Source of the DNA: Liolophura sinensis
Taxonomy: Eukaryota > Mollusca > Polyplacophora > Chitonida > Chitonidae
Direction: 5' to 3'
Length of the DNA stretch: 64,000 bases
Assembly (NCBI RefSeq): GCF_032854445.1
Contig: NC_088300.1
Coordinates: 64,392,984-64,456,983 of the forward strand
Positions 13,001-22,627 of the stretch are shown here, in pieces (within the stretch, counting starts at the first letter, position 1; each line of letters begins with the position of its first letter). The notes beneath the pieces are model-generated. The model saw only the letters and a program-made list of their open reading frames with translations, did no database searches and was not told the DNA's origin. The position numbers were made by a program, and so were the translations under genes.

Positions 13001-15815
13001 TTTACACATTAAATTTTAGGTGGAATAAAGTAAGTAATGTTCCGACATGACAAGAATTTGTTCTTCACATAGTCTGTCTGTCCAAGAAGATAGTGCACTT
13101 GTTTGGAACACTTTGCTTGTGTTACAGTCAAAGGTCTCCAGCTATTGTGTCCATTTTACCCTCCCCTAAAGAAGAGGCTCACTGGCTGTTTCATAAGCAC
13201 CACCCTGCACCACCAGGGTAAGTATAGTCCTACCAGGACCCAGGCATGTTAGAATGGGGTCTTAATTGGTTATTAATTCTGTCAAGTCAATAACCTGCAG
13301 ACTCTACTCTCTCTACTCATTGTGATCTTGGTTCATAAAAAGTAGTTGATGACGCTCATTTGATCATTTGTGCGGACTGATGTTCGTTCAAAACTACCTT
13401 TCCAGTATGGTGTGCATATCTTCACAGTAGTGGGTGTAAGTCACTTGTGGGAAAGTGTGTCAGATTGGTGGTTCGGGATAAGTGCTCGACCAAGAATTAA
13501 TTAAATAGGGACATGTATATATGTTTTGAGTGATTGGTAAGACATGGCAGTAAGACTTCACTATAAACTTTCCCAGATTTGACATCAACCTGCTTAAAAC
13601 TACATGTAGGAGACACTGTCATGATATAACGGAGCTATAACTGATAGTTCTATACGTATGGTCAGTTTGATTGATGAAACCTGACAGTCTATCATGTAAA
13701 GTGGCATACGCCCTATGTGACATCACCAGTCACACCATTACTGGATCTCACAATTTACTGGATCAAAAAAAAAAAAGTCTAAATAAGTAAGCTGAACTAC
13801 TTTCCTCCACAGTGTTTAATGTTCTTTCATATCACAGATATTTCACGTCACTGTTTTCTTTGCCTGTAAAACTATCCAGGGAGACATATTTGATCTTCCA
13901 GCTATCAAATACAGGTAGTTGAGAAGAGTTAGCAAAGAAAGTGTTTACCAAGTTTATCATCCTTAACTTCTTTTCCCTAATGCTGCCATACATGACCTTG
14001 ACAAAGGCTGAAAGTGAAGGCCTCGTGTCATTTTAAAATGACATTTGTGTACCTCGTATGATAGTTAACCTTAATGCTGCCATGTCCTCAGATAGTATGT
14101 ACTGTAACATTGCATGTTTTAGGACACTGCGTACAGACGGAGATGTTGACATGAGTGATGAGGACATACTGGAAAGACTGACAATTGACAAGACTACCTT
14201 CAAGTAAGAAATGCTGATGCTTTCTATATACATGTATTTATATCATGCACAGTTCAGTCACCAGCAGCAGATTTTCCCCTGATTACCTCATACCAATGCT
14301 CCACACTGCTCTACTCAGACCACTTTAGATGAAATGTCTTTGATCTAAAACTGAATGTTATTAGCCTGAATACATGGTGATGATGTGTTATCTTGTCTGT
14401 CATTTTGTACATGTGTATGCATTCTTTAGCCAGAGGTTGTCTTTGGCCAGAAACAATCTGTACAAATTTAGAGAGTCTATAATTTGCTCAAACCGCCATG
14501 TCTTGTTCCTCTCGGATTTTGGAGCATTGTAGAGTCAAAGTGGGCTTGGTTCACTTGGTTATCAAGGAACAACGATCACAAAAACAGTTGCATTTTTTAA
14601 AACATGAATGATGAGCACCACCAATGACGATAAGTTCTATGAATACAATTGTAAAAATTTAGATTAAAATATTTCTTGAATTGTTTTTAACAAAGAAACA
14701 CACAAACATGGCAAACAATGGATGCCTGTTGACTGCATTTATCAAAAATGTCTGGTATAGCCTTTATGGTTACTGCACGGTTTCCTTCACCAATTACCCT
14801 GACCCTGTAATATTTTTATTGTTAAAGGATTGGTATACTAGGGGAGCCACTTGGCATGTTTAATCCTGTGACTTTGTCACCTGTTGGGGCAGAGAATGAG
14901 GAGGAGCAGGGTGAGGACGGCTCTGGGGACACTCAGTAAGTAGACTGCTCAGTGGCTTGTTGTGTATGTCAGAGTATGGCAGGCTATGCCATATGTACTA
15001 ATATTACATGTATGTCTGCAAAAATTGGAATGTCCAGACCAGCTGTGTATATGTTCTTGTGTTCGCTTAGAAGAAACGGCTACCTTTAAATGACGAAATA
15101 TGCACCGTCTCAGAGGACGTTCTGTGCTGATTCCAAATATGGTTGTCATGATTTTTTTTTTCTACTGTGAATAAACTGCAAATAAAGACTCACATTCCAC
15201 GGTGGACTTTCTAGACAATATTTACTATTTGGCATTAAATGAAATTAATAAATCAGAATCTAAACTGCCATCAGTTAAGCCTGTGTAAATTAATCCTAAA
15301 ATGTAAATAAAGAGCTTTTCCCAAAAAAAAAAAAATGGCTAATTTCAGCTCAGGTAGTTATGTCTTGTGGGTCAATTTTGTGAACTTAGCCGAATAAATA
15401 TGCTTGTATAAATTTGTGTTTACTAAGTTTTATGTGGCGACACTGCTATGTGTTTTGTAGGGGAGATGTAGGGTCTGGATCAAATAAAACACCAACAGGT
15501 AAGACATGCTGTGTAACCTCTCTCGTTCATTTGATTGGTATTTTACACCGTACTCAAGAATATATTTTCTCATAAAGCGACTAGCCTAATGGTCATGATG
15601 GTGGGCATTATGTGATTGCGGTGGACCCTGGCAGTTTAAAAACCCAGCATTGTAAATATGATATCAAGAAATTGCTGCGTTCAAAGGAGATGCCATTCTG
15701 TTGTGTAAAGGAGATCAAGCAAAATTTTGTATATTCCTTTGTGTTTACAGAGCGAGTGAGTCGACAGCAGACTGCAGTATCACATGCAACCACGGAGGCA
15801 TTGGACGATGAATGA
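3849..15815 (+). CDS. PPP1R36: Protein phosphatase 1 regulatory subunit 36 orthologue, 17 coding exons, 406 aa
   Basis: Coding exons by my reading: 3849-3878, 4297-4356, 4670-4734, 5262-5317, 5683-5746, 6845-6943, 7616-7756, 9560-9602, 10696-10778, 11233-11288, 12117-12228, 12519-12548, 13128-13217, 14123-14203, 14828-14935, 15461-15498, 15751-15815. All introns are GT-AG and the phases join into one open frame of 406 codons plus TGA, close to the roughly 420 aa of vertebrate PPP1R36. The family core (Pfam PPPI_inhib) is visible: KSYCVLVLGLGLKFHHHMACG in exon 7 (about residues 150-171), SRVSSTHKDRSMYE then TFYSFCTFVVWIAFRRP (residues about 173-204), a proline-rich linker PKPPPPPVEG (exon 11), and KRPAIKSIIK...RSPAIVSILPS (exons 12-13). 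The family inhibits or targets protein phosphatase 1 and is associated with testis and cilia in vertebrates. Exon 2 uses the GTAAGG donor at 4357, which keeps phase 0 into exon 3. Exon 4 has a weak polypyrimidine tract and is the least certain. The acidic C-terminal exons 14-17 are not recognised from vertebrates. Confidence 0.86.
6300..6367. repeat. (TA)n microsatellite in a PPP1R36 intron
   Basis: About 68 bases of alternating T and A with a single C interruption near the middle, in the intron between exons 5 and 6. Confidence 0.95.
6994..7023 (+). repeat. Poly(T) tract
   Basis: About 30 consecutive T residues lie just downstream of the donor of PPP1R36 exon 6. It may be the reverse of an old retroposon poly(A) tail, but no element body is recognisable next to it. 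Confidence 0.85.
7943..9325 (+). mobile_element. Degenerate Tc1/mariner DNA transposon with terminal inverted repeats
   Basis: The ends are inverted repeats of about 30 bp next to TA dinucleotides. The left end reads GTCAGTGGACATAAGTATTT then GTCACTTCC. The reverse complement of the right end reads GTCAATGGACATAAGAATTT then GTCACTTCC. TA at 7941-7942 and 9326-9327 fits the family's target duplication. Inside, on the + strand, decayed transposase pieces can be read in shifting frames: a helix-turn-helix part (GHQFCQKTVSRKLQQAGC, about 8535-8585), the first catalytic block WKIVIFSDES (about 8670-8703) with VWRKHEVNSP following, and the last block REFMEKNEIKTTEWPEQSSD (about 8965-9028). Several frameshifts and stops make it dead. 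Without a later insertion of 99 bp it would be about 1.28 kb, a normal Tc1 size. It lies in PPP1R36 intron 7. Confidence 0.9.
8056..8143 (+). mobile_element. SINE family A, 5'-truncated copy nested in the Tc1 element
   Basis: Only the tail module is present (from ATAATGCTGGCCGCCGTCGT to the A-rich end). The 11-bp target-site duplication AAACCTTTTAC stands at 8045-8055 and 8144-8154, so it inserted into the already resident Tc1 copy. In this copy the tail stem CGTCGTA / TACGACG pairs perfectly. Confidence 0.92.
10192..10445 (+). repeat. 43-bp minisatellite, about six copies
   Basis: Six nearly identical 43-bp units (starting AATTTTATTCTCTTGATGAG) begin at 10192, 10235, 10278, 10321, 10364 and 10407. 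The only variation I see is a C/T-type change (GTGTGCATATC against GTGTACATATC). The array lies in the PPP1R36 intron between exons 8 and 9 and looks recently amplified. Confidence 0.95.
11791..11824 (+). repeat. C-rich low-complexity tract
   Basis: Runs of C broken by single A residues, in the PPP1R36 intron before exon 11. It is a simple sequence with no further structure visible. Confidence 0.85.
11873..12065 (+). mobile_element. SINE family A copy with internal deletion
   Basis: The head (GGGCCTCCATGGACAAGTG...), B box region (GTGAGTTCAATCCCAGCTCA) and tail (GTGAGTACGGCATAAAACAC, then AATAAATAAATAAA) are recognisable. Part of the core between CAGCTC and the tail is missing. It ends about 50 bases before PPP1R36 exon 11. 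Confidence 0.85.
15526..15612 (-). mobile_element. SINE family A tail fragment
   Basis: Reverse-oriented tail (TTTGATTGGTATTTTACACC, then GTACTCAAGAATATATTTTC and ...ATGGTGGGCATTATG) in the last PPP1R36 intron. It is diverged and truncated. Confidence 0.75.
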
Positions 15816-16031
15816 AGACTTGATGCTACATCAGATTGATCCAGCCTTTTGTTTGATCTGTTCACATTTTGACTGTATGTAAAGAAAAAGTACACAATTT
15901 CTTCATCTCTTGTATAAAAATGTAAATGAGATAAATTTTTTATTTATTGTAAATAATTATTGCAGTTGGAGTGTGTTTTCATCTTTCCGTTCCTGGTAGA
16001 TGTTGTTTGTTTACCCCTGTTTTCCTCCACT

Positions 16032-16037
16032 AATAAA
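16032..16037 (+). other. poly(A) signal candidate for PPP1R36
   Basis: An AATAAA hexamer lies about 220 bases after the PPP1R36 stop codon, the first clear one in the 3' flank. Confidence 0.55.
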
Positions 16038-16289
16038 CCTGAAGAAAAAGCCTCAAATTCTAAAGAACGGCATTAAATACCTATCAATTAATCAACCTTT
16101 TCTCCAAGCGTATGTGGAAAAGGAGCAGTCTAATACATTTAACCAGAATGTCTCTTGGTAGTTCTTCAGTTACCACTGCTCTCACTGCTTGTGCGGCAAG
16201 GTGACAGTATAAAGCACGTGGATGACACGTGTGGCTGTTTACTGTCTAACATTCATTGAAGATCACTTGCCTTCCACCAATATTGTGTG

Positions 16290-16442
16290 CATATATTTAC
16301 ATCACATGTGGGAAAGTTCGTCATTAACTTACCAAAGGTTGGTGGTTTACCCCAGGCATTCTGGTTTCCTCCAACCGTAAAACTGACCATATTAGGTACA
16401 AAAATGCCTGAGTGTGACATAAAACAATCGAATATAAAAACT
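16290..16442 (+). mobile_element. SINE-like family B copy
   Basis: This belongs to a second dispersed family with the layout GTGGGAAAGTTCGTC...CCAAAGGTTGGTGGTTTACC, then a TGGTTTCCTCC block, AAACTGACC and a tail TGAGTGTGACATAAAACAAT. Similar copies stand near 48.5 and 48.8 kb, and pieces near 18.8 and 31.3 kb. The tail resembles that of family A (GAGTACGGCGTAAAACAC), so the two probably share a 3' module. Confidence 0.65.
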
Positions 16443-16554
16443 AAATCTTCATCTATCACGGGATTATACATAGAAGGATGGATGACAGAAGATGTATATG
16501 TATTTTCTGCCATGCACAAGGACCTATACAAACCCACCCCCTGCTATTAGTATT

Positions 16555-17230
16555 TCGTATACCCTGGATCTGCCTTGACACAAAGAAAATAGCTGAAAAC
16601 GTACATCCTTTACAGTTACCCTACACTCTAAAACTTTATTATTGGTTAACAAAAATAGCAAAGGGTACATTCTGTCATCATTTACAACTGTGTATGTCAA
16701 AACAGTTTAAACTGTGGGTACTGCGTGACACTGAAAAACATACAACCTTCAATCTGTCATTACACATTTTATTGGTCAATATAAATAGCAAACATTGCAT
16801 GTAAATCCTCAGTACAGTTTGACATAAAAAAATGATTTAAAACATACATTCTTAATACAGGAATTTACATAAGTTTTACTATAGGTCCATGAATATAGGA
16901 CACATATAGGACACATGTTACATTGTCATCATTTACAACTGTGTACTTCAAAATAGTGTCAAGAATATAACTCAAATCGTATATCCTTTACATTAAAATG
17001 ACTGGTCAAAATAAATAGCACAGGGTTCATTCTGTCACATAGTAGAGTGGTGTACATAAATACTGTAAACCCTGGACTTCCTTTGACTGAGAAAACTAGT
17101 ATCCCAAAACGTACATTATCCTTTGCAGGAAATGTTCATTCATGTATGAATTTTGTAGTAATTTAATTATTGGTCAGTATAAAATAGCACATGGTAATTT
17201 CTCTCATTTACAGCTGTGCACGTCAAAATA
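16555..17230 (-). repeat. Decayed tandem array covering the 3' flank and last codons of the LRR gene
   Basis: Several diverged units of roughly 130-230 bp share the + strand string ATTGGTCAATATAAATAGCA (anchors near 16641, 16771, 17001 and 17169). Units near 16670-16705 and 16920-16955 also carry CATTTACAACTGTGTA followed by a TCAAAA-type end. The last unit overlaps the end of the LRR coding region. Read on the minus strand in the gene's own frame, the two units give NCFDIHSCK-stop and YFEVHSCK-stop, beside the genuine NYFDVHSCK-stop. The array therefore appears to have arisen by duplication of the end of the gene. Confidence 0.75.
16768..16773 (-). other. poly(A) signal candidate of the LRR gene
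   Basis: TTTATT on the + strand (AATAAA on the minus strand) lies about 430 bases past the LRR stop codon, inside the decayed array. A second candidate is at 16635-16640. Which one is used cannot be told. Confidence 0.4.
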
Positions 17231-18019
17231 GTTTCTGTTTGAGAAAAACTTGTGGCACTGACTACACTTCATCACATGTATCCTAGAATTCTGGACTTCT
17301 CGGTAATCCAACAGCTCCGTCTTGAGTCTTGGAGGTGTGGCAGCCGAGAGCAAGAAGTCCACATCATAGGTCAGAATGCACTCCACACAGATTTCAGTCA
17401 GTAAAGGGGGATGTCTCACCCCAGACCACTGTCCGTTCACATTTGGCGTCCAAGAATGCCACATGTCTTGTCTGTGATTACAACTGCCTAAAGCAGTTAA
17501 AATAGCCTTGGTACCTTGACTGCAGATTTTCTGCGGTGGTGAGACAAGTGGATTGCCACAGACAGTTACTGTCTTCAGCAAGGTTAATTTCAACAGGCAC
17601 TGAGGCAACATTTTAAGCTTATTATTGTCCAGGTTAAGGTACCTCAAGTTAACAAGATATCCTATTGTGTGTGGTACAGATGACATTTCGTTGTGTGACA
17701 AATTCAACTGGTGTAACTGGCTTAAATATATGATCGACCAAGGTAACTCTTGGATGCAGTTGTGCGAAAGGTCCAGTACGGTCAAGTTTTGGAAATGCGC
17801 TATGCTGTGGGGTATGGTGTTGATATCAGTTTTCCGTACACATATTATGGATATTTTCTGTTTATCACTTTGAACATCAAGCAAGGCTGCTTCCAGCGAG
17901 GCACAGTCTGTAACCTGCCCAGAGTCAAAATAAAGATTTCTCCTTGGAAGTATTCGTGTGAAAAATGTTTGTATCGCGTTCCACAATCCCCAGGTATGGT
18001 CAGCGTTCGTGTGACCCAT
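17204..18019 (-). CDS. Leucine-rich-repeat protein with C-terminal zinc-binding motif, 271 aa, single coding exon
   Basis: The frame opens with ATG at 18017-18019, with an in-frame TGA eight codon-bases upstream, and closes with TGA. Residues 56-160 hold about four LRRs of the SHOC2/LRRC type, with clear units LTVLDLSHNCIQELPWSI (79-96), LHQLNLSHNEMSSVPHTIG (102-120) and LRYLNLDNNKLKMLPQCL (125-142), capped by CGNPLVSPPQKI. After the LRRs, LLTEICVECIL...PPRLK leads to C252-x2-C255-x12-H268-x-C270, a likely zinc site. LRRs followed by a cysteine-rich end recall LRR1, LRRC28 and LRRC58, but I cannot assign one. No signal peptide or membrane segment is visible, so it is probably cytosolic or nuclear. 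Minus-strand sequence just upstream (about 18050) has a pyrimidine stretch and TTTCAG, suggesting an intron in the 5' UTR. The gene is convergent with PPP1R36 and divergent from CCDC32. Its molecular role is unknown. Confidence 0.85.
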   Translation of the reverse strand: MGHTNADHTWGLWNAIQTFFTRILPRRNLYFDSGQVTDCASLEAALLDVQSDKQKISIICVRKTDINTIPHSIAHFQNLTVLDLSHNCIQELPWSIIYLSQLHQLNLSHNEMSSVPHTIGYLVNLRYLNLDNNKLKMLPQCLLKLTLLKTVTVCGNPLVSPPQKICSQGTKAILTALGSCNHRQDMWHSWTPNVNGQWSGVRHPPLLTEICVECILTYDVDFLLSAATPPRLKTELLDYREVQNSRIHVMKCSQCHKFFSNRNYFDVHSCK

Positions 18020-18389
18020 GCTGCCTCAAATTTACCCTAAGAGTTTCATATGTCAGAAAATCTGAAATCAAGGAACAGAATTTTTTTCTTTGTTAGTAGC
18101 TAAATGCTTATTAATCAAATGGGACCACATCTGCTACACTATAGGTAAGCTGTGACCTCTTGTTGGCAATTTGAATATATTGTACTTGTTATTACAAGGT
18201 GCCCGACACCAAGACACATCCAGGTAAATGTCCTTTTAGCACCAAAGACCATCAGTACATTACACATACTGCATACATGTTTTGTTACACAATACACAGG
18301 GTAAGTGTAAGAGTATAAAGTCCCTACCTGTAGTCAAGCCCTTTGCCTACCTTTTCACCACGGACAATCGCTGACCTGGCAGATTAATG

Positions 18390-18448
18390 GTTTCTGAGGT
18401 AGCCTAGCTGTCACCTCTGAGGTCACAGGTTCGAATCCAGCTCCTGTT
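18390..18448 (+). mobile_element. tRNA-like head with perfect B box (probable family B head)
   Basis: The segment contains GAGGTAGCCTAGCTGTCACC and GGTTCGAATCC, an exact Pol III B box, as in a tRNA-derived SINE head. It is cut at 18448 by a reverse family A SINE. The family B type tail resumes near 18770, so head and tail were probably one element. Confidence 0.6.
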
Positions 18449-18690
18449 GGATTTGATTGATGTTTTATGCCGTACTCAAGAATATTTTACTTTTACGATG
18501 ACAGACAGCATTATGGTGGCAGGAAACCCATGACCATCTGCAAGTTTCTGCAACACCTTCCCACGTATGGCTGGAGAGGAATCCAGCATGAGTTGGACTT
18601 GAACTCACAACACCTGTATTGGTGAGCGGCTCCTGAGTCATCACGTCATGCTGGCTTCGCTAACCACCTTGGCCACAGAGCCCTCCCTCA
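18449..18690 (-). mobile_element. SINE family A, near full-length, inserted in another SINE
   Basis: The reverse-oriented element runs from the tail (TTTGATTGATGTTTTATGCC) through the core (ATTATGGTGGCAGGAAACCC) and B box region (GGACTTGAACTCACAACACC) to the head (CTAACCACCTTGGCCACAGA). It lies upstream of the LRR gene. Confidence 0.88.
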
Positions 18691-18754
18691 CCCTTCAGAT
18701 TTAAGCCAGAAGGGTATCAGCTAGAAGCTCTATACAATGTGATACCTTGTCAGG

Positions 18755-18880
18755 CCTGAACTATAATACAGTCATTCCCCTGGATCTGCACTCAGTTTCC
18801 TCCACCCATAAACCTGACAGCTGACATATTTTATAAGTGAGATGTTCTGGGGTCGGACATAAAACTTTAACTAAACACAA
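18755..18880 (+). mobile_element. SINE family B tail
   Basis: CCTGGATCTGCACTCAGTTT, CCTCCACCCATAAACCTGAC and ATAAGTGAGATGTTCTGGGG...GACATAAAAC match the layout of family B. With the head at 18390-18448 it makes one interrupted copy. Confidence 0.6.
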
Positions 18881-19354
18881 ATCCCTGGAATACATTACAG
18901 TTCACAAAAAATGAACTATCGTTATGTGAAGAGTCCAATTAAACAACAGTTCAGGTCGCGAACCAAGACAATTTCCCTGCATTCGCCCATGTTAACTGAA
19001 TTTTCTGCCGTTGGTGACATTACATTTTCAATGATCTACCAAGCAAAATGAAGTCTTAAATAAACTTCCTTTTTAGTGTTCCTTGATGGTTCTCCAACTT
19101 ACTGACGCACGGCAACGTTTCATGAATGAATACCGGTGTGTACGTCCACAATGGAATTATTCGACTGAGACAATCATCTGGATCACTTCTTAACTACTGA
19201 CAGTCAGTGGAAAACAAGTGTTTCAAGTGGAAAGTTAGGGCGAATGGATCGGTTTCGTCTCTTGGGCCATGTCACTGCCAAGAAAACTAGTGATGAGACA
19301 ATCACGTGCTGCTGTCGTCAGCAGATTGTTTGTAAACAGAAACGAAGGTCACGG

Positions 19355-19399
19355 GCATGCGCAGTGTCAGACTTCCAGGGTTGTTTACATGATGGCGGC
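19355..19399 (+). promoter_or_regulatory. CCDC32 promoter motifs (NRF1-like and YY1-like)
   Basis: GCATGCGCA at 19355-19363 resembles half of an NRF1 site. GATGGCGGC at 19391-19399, which overlaps the start codons, matches the YY1 core seen at many housekeeping-gene starts. Function is inferred from the motifs only. Confidence 0.4.
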
Positions 19400-20455
19400 C
19401 CCACATGAACTTCGATTTGATGACAATTTTGTGGATTTACCTGCGTTTTCTAGCCATCCCGGTGAAGAGGTTAAGCTAGAAAATGCCCCGAAAGATCCGC
19501 TTTACGACTTGATTGATTCAGATCGTTACATAAAGAGTTTAGGTATTCACAATTTTATAATAACGCTAGTGGACTAGCTGCTTGCGGCGAGCCGAGGGTA
19601 ACGCCTACTCAGCCAAAGGCTACCCGCACACGTGGAAGAATGTCACACGCCCACGTGAAATTTACTTTAAAAAGATTTTAACCGAGTTTCCTATTTCTGT
19701 CTTATGATGTGCTGAAATAATAGCTAAATATATGTTATAGTGACACATTATATCCCATATTTACTGATCGATCACGACAAAATAACACTGAATGTGAAGA
19801 AGTCTAACTGACAGTGCCAACTCATGGGACTGTTTTCAAGCAAAAGTTATTTTATTATTTTTTTATTTGGTGTTTTTACGCCGAGTTATACTTAATTGGC
19901 TAATTTCGTGACTCAATTAGTAGTGAAGCATTTGGTTTACAGTACTCTGGTATATAGAGATATCTAGCCATATACATTTTTTATTTTTTATGCACCTATA
20001 TAATTTTTCTGTTCACAGAGAATAAGTTGAGGAAATTAAAAGGTGGCAGTAAGAAAGAACCAACTGCTAAAGATATGATTTCATCCTTGGAGAAATCAAA
20101 AGAGGACCACTTCAGACGATTAGAGCAATTCAAGGAAGATTATGTGTCTAACTTTGTGTCGGATTCTTTAACATCTGATAATGATTCGTCTTTATCATAC
20201 ATTCAACGGAGGATTCACCCAGACAGAATAGCTATTGACCCAGAGGAACTGATGGAACTTTTGCAGGATAATGCAGTGGAGAAACAAGTCGAAAAGTCAC
20301 AAATGGATAACAGTGACCAATCAATTCCAGGAAACAATGAAATACCTGCTGCAAATGTTTTATCAAATGTGACAGGCAGAGGTGAACTTTCTAGCCAACT
20401 GGAGGAAATGAAACCTCAAGCCAGTGAAAAAAGTAGCAGTGATCAAGCGGACTGA
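19389..20455 (+). CDS. CCDC32: CCDC32 orthologue (AP-2 adaptor assembly factor), two exons, 196 aa
   Basis: Exon 1 is 19389-19542 (donor GTATTC, phase 1) and exon 2 is 20019-20455 (acceptor GTTCACAG). The joined frame has 196 residues, close to the 185 of human CCDC32. The family signature spans the junction: DSDRYIKSLENKLRKLKG (residues 43-60), matching the human YLASLEKKLRRIKG type block, then PTAKDMISSLEKSKEDHFRR (residues 66-85), matching TSKDML...AKKECWDR. SYIQRRIHPDRIAIDPEELM (111-130) matches the human HFKRWLQPDKVAVSTEE region, and an N-terminal DDNFVD precedes them. In vertebrates CCDC32 helps assemble the AP-2 clathrin adaptor. The last 60 residues are low-complexity and polar. Two ATGs stand in tandem (19389 and 19392). 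The second has the better context, so the protein may begin at MAAP. Confidence 0.88.
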
Positions 20456-20916
20456 AAGATGACAGTAATTCAGGGTTTAATATGTTTTCATATAGGTTAT
20501 GTGTGACAAAGCGACTTTGTTGTAGTTTGAACCAAGGACCTTTGGTTAATCTGCTCTTTTGCTAAGTGTTTCAGACTGAAGGAAATGTATTTGAACCCAG
20601 CTGTAGATAAGCATTACATCCCATCCGGTTACAGATGTAACCCTCCAGAAAGAAAGCGGCTGGGACACCAAAATTATGCCAACTCCAATTCAGTCTGCTT
20701 CACACTGGGGACCTCCTGGCATGGACTGTTCATGCATAATCATGTGACATGATGTGGTTTGATACATGTATACATACTCAATGAATTTTCATTAGCTATG
20801 AATAGTAACTGTGCCTTGACACTGGATATTCAGGTTTCTAAAATCATAATATGATGTACAGTGCTTTCTTTATATGTCAGGGTCTACTTCAACATTCAAA
20901 ATGAAGACTGAGTACT

Positions 20917-20922
20917 AATAAA
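20917..20922 (+). other. poly(A) signal of CCDC32
   Basis: An AATAAA hexamer (in ACTAATAAACTACAAAACTG) lies about 460 bases after the CCDC32 stop codon. Confidence 0.5.
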
Positions 20923-20999
20923 CTACAAAACTGTAAACTTGAACTACTAACACAATTTGTTGAAATTGTTTTAGCGGTGTGGAACATTTTGGAATCTTT

Positions 21000-21822
21000 T
21001 TTTTTTTTTTTTTATTCATTTGTGTATAATATTTTTTCCCGAAGAAAAATGTACTGTTAGAGTATTTGAGCGTTGTTTAGGGATTATCATATTTGTGTGT
21101 ACATGCTCATTTAGCATTTACTATCCCGGACAAGAGGTTAAAGCATCTGTCAAGTAATCAGGAGAAATGGGCTCAATTCTGTCAGTTTATACCTAGGACT
21201 TAGGAATTGTCATTGAATCCTTCTACAAGGACTGGCCAAGACTAGCCTCCAGCCTGTACAATACATACATGTATGGTGATGTTTTTTATCAGTCTGAACT
21301 TTTGATTTGATACCGTCACTTTGCCTGGGTTTCTTTATCCTAGTCTAAATGGCTGGAAGCATATTCCCAGATTACGTGGAATATCTGGAATTAAAAAATT
21401 TTCAGTTTCAGAATGTTGGTTTGGATCAGAAAGTGGCTTTTCGTTGTGGCAAAAGAAGGGGATTGATGCCTGCATTTAGTTGTTTGGCTTTACTGCCTCA
21501 CTAAATTTACAATGGTGAAGCTGATCTCCTGGCTTCATTCACATCGCTGTTGAGATGTACGTATTATTTCCTGGTTACCAGAACAGTGACTATCGGCCCT
21601 GTCAGGAAGTGTTGAAAGCAATGTAAATGTCTGCAATGTTCCACACTGGGGCTGCAATCATTATGGATGAAGCTGTACCTGGTCGTGTGGGTGACCTGAT
21701 AAGTTGGTCTCGATAATGTTCTGGAAATGAAGTCTCAACTTTTTTAAACATACATGTATTTTAGTAGTACATTGTAGTCATGTTAAGTGAGATTAAACGA
21801 GATTTATGTGACCTACTTTAGC
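21000..21822. other. Intergenic stretch, no gene seen
   Basis: There is a poly(T) run near 21000-21014 and then unique-looking sequence. GGTTAAAGCATCTGTCAAGT followed by GGGCTCAATTCTG (about 21136-21182) faintly resembles a tRNA-type A and B box arrangement, but it is too weak to call. Confidence 0.5.
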
Positions 21823-22240
21823 CAGCCATATCAGAGTAAGAGTGTATAAGTCCATGTTGCCATGGCTAATAATCTACTGCTCTGCTAGCAGCCATATCAG
21901 AGTAAGAGTGTATTAATCCATGTTGCCATGGGCTGATAACCTACTTGCTCTGCTAGCAGCCATATCCAGAGTAAGAGTGCATTAATCCATATTGCCATGG
22001 CTGATAACCTACTGCTCTGCTAGCAGCCATATTAGAGTAAGAGTGTATTAGTCCACGTTGCATGGCTGATAACCTACTGCTCTGCTAGCAGCCATATCAG
22101 AGTAAGAGTGTATTAGTCCATGTTGCCATGGCTGATAATCTACTGCTCCGCTAGCAGCCATATCAGAGTAGAGAGTGTATTAGTTCATGTTGCCATGGCT
22201 GATAACCTACTGCTCTCCTAGCAGCCATATCAGAGTAATA
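21823..22240 (+). repeat. 66-bp tandem repeat, six copies and a partial one
   Basis: Units begin CAGCCATATCAGAGTAAGAG at 21823, 21889, 21957, 22024, 22089, 22155 and 22222, differing by a few substitutions and 1-2 bp indels. Each holds the palindromic core GCCATGGC. Diverged units seem to resume after the SINE, in 22545-22627 (GCTCTTCCAATAGCCGTATC, GCTCTGCTAG), and run into the assembly gap. Confidence 0.95.
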
Positions 22241-22292
22241 CTCTAACTGCTATTCCAGCCCATGTTAACATGGTTGGACAACCAGCTGCCGA

Positions 22293-22545
22293 GGGGCCTC
22301 CATGGCTAGTGGTTGGCGTACTAGTGTAGCACAATGATCTAGATGCCTCTCACCACTGTGAGTTCAAATCAAGCTCAAGCTGGCTTCCCCTTCGGTCATA
22401 TGTGGGAAGATCTGTCAGCAACTTACAGATGGTTGCAGTTGTCCCGTGGCATCTGCCCTGTTTCCTCTCACCATAACGCTGGTTGCCATTGTATAAGTAC
22501 GTCTGGAGAACGACGTCAAACACCAGTCAAAGAAATAAATTATTG
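22293..22545 (+). mobile_element. SINE family A, near full-length diverged copy
   Basis: Head GGGCCTCCATGGCTAGTGGT, B box region GTGAGTTCAAATCAAGCTCA, core CATAACGCTGGTTGCCATTG and tail AACGACGTCAAACACCAGTC are all present. It seems to have inserted within or beside the 66-bp array. Confidence 0.88.
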
Positions 22546-22627
22546 CTCTTCCAATAGCCGTATCAAAGCAATGCTGAAGCATCAGACCTTATTAACACAG
22601 CTGAGGACGTATGCTCTGCTAGTACTT

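Noticed and set aside
19269-19388. Upstream in-frame extension of CCDC32 exon 1 (40 more codons)
   Set aside because: The family similarity begins after MAAPHELRFDDNF and the ATG at 19389/19392 has the stronger context. The extension is probably 5' UTR.
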